This document shows positions 5,979 through 6,187 of a stretch of DNA of 6,187 bases, piece by piece (position 1 is the first letter of the stretch; each line of letters begins with the position of its first letter). This DNA is from Lachnospiraceae bacterium (GTDB taxonomy: Bacteria; Bacillota; Clostridia; Lachnospirales; Lachnospiraceae): assembly GCA_014804565.1 (NCBI GenBank), contig JAAUZN010000044.1:28610-34796 (forward strand), given 5' to 3'. The position numbers were made by a program, and so were the translations under genes. A model generated the notes under the pieces. It saw only the letters and a list, made by a program, of their open reading frames with translations. It had not been told where the DNA came from and made no database searches.

Positions 5979-6187
5979 ATGGAGAAAAGTGCAGAAATCA
6001 GAAAACTGTGTCAGGAGAAGGAGATCCGCATGATCGACTTCAAAATGACCGACATCGACGGACGTTGGCGTCACATCACGATACCGGTGGAGCGGTTCGA
6101 TGAGAATGTCTTCGTCTACGGGATCGGCTTCGACGGTTCCAATTACGGGTACGCTCCCATTGAGAAGAGCGATATGGTATTCCTGCC
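5979..6187 (+). CDS. glnA: Type I glutamine synthetase, N-terminal part (runs off right edge)
   Basis: The 69 complete codons encode the N-terminal beta-grasp domain of glutamine synthetase, the cytosolic enzyme that makes glutamine from glutamate, ammonia and ATP. Visible marks are MIDFKMTDIDGRWRHITIP (residues 18-36), GIGFDGSNYGYAPI (48-61) and EKSDMVFLP (62-70). Asp52 in the FDGS loop corresponds to the conserved Asp that reaches the neighbouring subunit's active site in the dodecamer, and the SDM segment is the usual following motif. The catalytic domain lies beyond the window. The start at 5979 fits the AAAGGG spacing; an in-frame ATG at 5973 would add only two residues. The gene is divergent from the YjbR/MmcQ operon and has its own extended -10 promoter. 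No GlnR-type operator is evident. Confidence 0.93.
   Translation, partial: MEKSAEIRKLCQEKEIRMIDFKMTDIDGRWRHITIPVERFDENVFVYGIGFDGSNYGYAPIEKSDMVFL

Noticed and set aside
5903..6103. Plus-strand frame of 66 residues overlapping the start of glnA
   Set aside because: It is out of frame with the clearly recognised glutamine synthetase and has no own ribosome binding site.

Overview
The window looks like chromosomal DNA from a gut-type Clostridia, most likely Lachnospiraceae. This rests on protein style (a CAP protein with bacterial Ig-like domains, a YjbR/MmcQ protein, a type I glutamine synthetase and a ZIP transporter), strong purine-rich ribosome binding sites, and moderate GC with AT-rich promoter gaps. 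The taxonomic call is an inference, not a database result.

Layout. Three genes run leftward on the minus strand. A small YjbR/MmcQ-family gene (start about 5624) overlaps by 20 bases the start of a very large gene (5272 down to 89), which encodes a 1727-residue secreted protein. About 37 bases after that stop, the first codons of a ZIP-family metal transporter appear and run off the left edge. No terminator is visible between the three, so they may be one transcription unit. On the right, a type I glutamine synthetase gene (glnA) starts divergently at 5979 and runs off the right edge.

The large protein has a signal peptide, a strongly acidic low-complexity linker, a CAP/SCP domain with the intact His-Glu-Glu-His set, a post-CAP segment, several BIG2-like domains interrupted by a different 'DGWEWKEP' segment, and a C-terminal third built from about six diverged units of about 90-120 residues. 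No cell-wall anchor is visible.

The 354-base divergent intergenic region (5625-5978) is the least ordinary part. It holds a compact element of about 180 bp with imperfect terminal inverted repeats, an inner 6-bp closing pair and three internal hairpins, the largest being a 44-nt hairpin with 11-bp perfect outer arms. A candidate minus-strand promoter lies at its right end, so the element would be transcribed as a structured leader of the small gene. A separate extended -10 promoter serves glnA. The element is either a MITE-like repeat that inserted and supplied the promoter, or a cis-acting structured RNA; the sequence alone does not decide.
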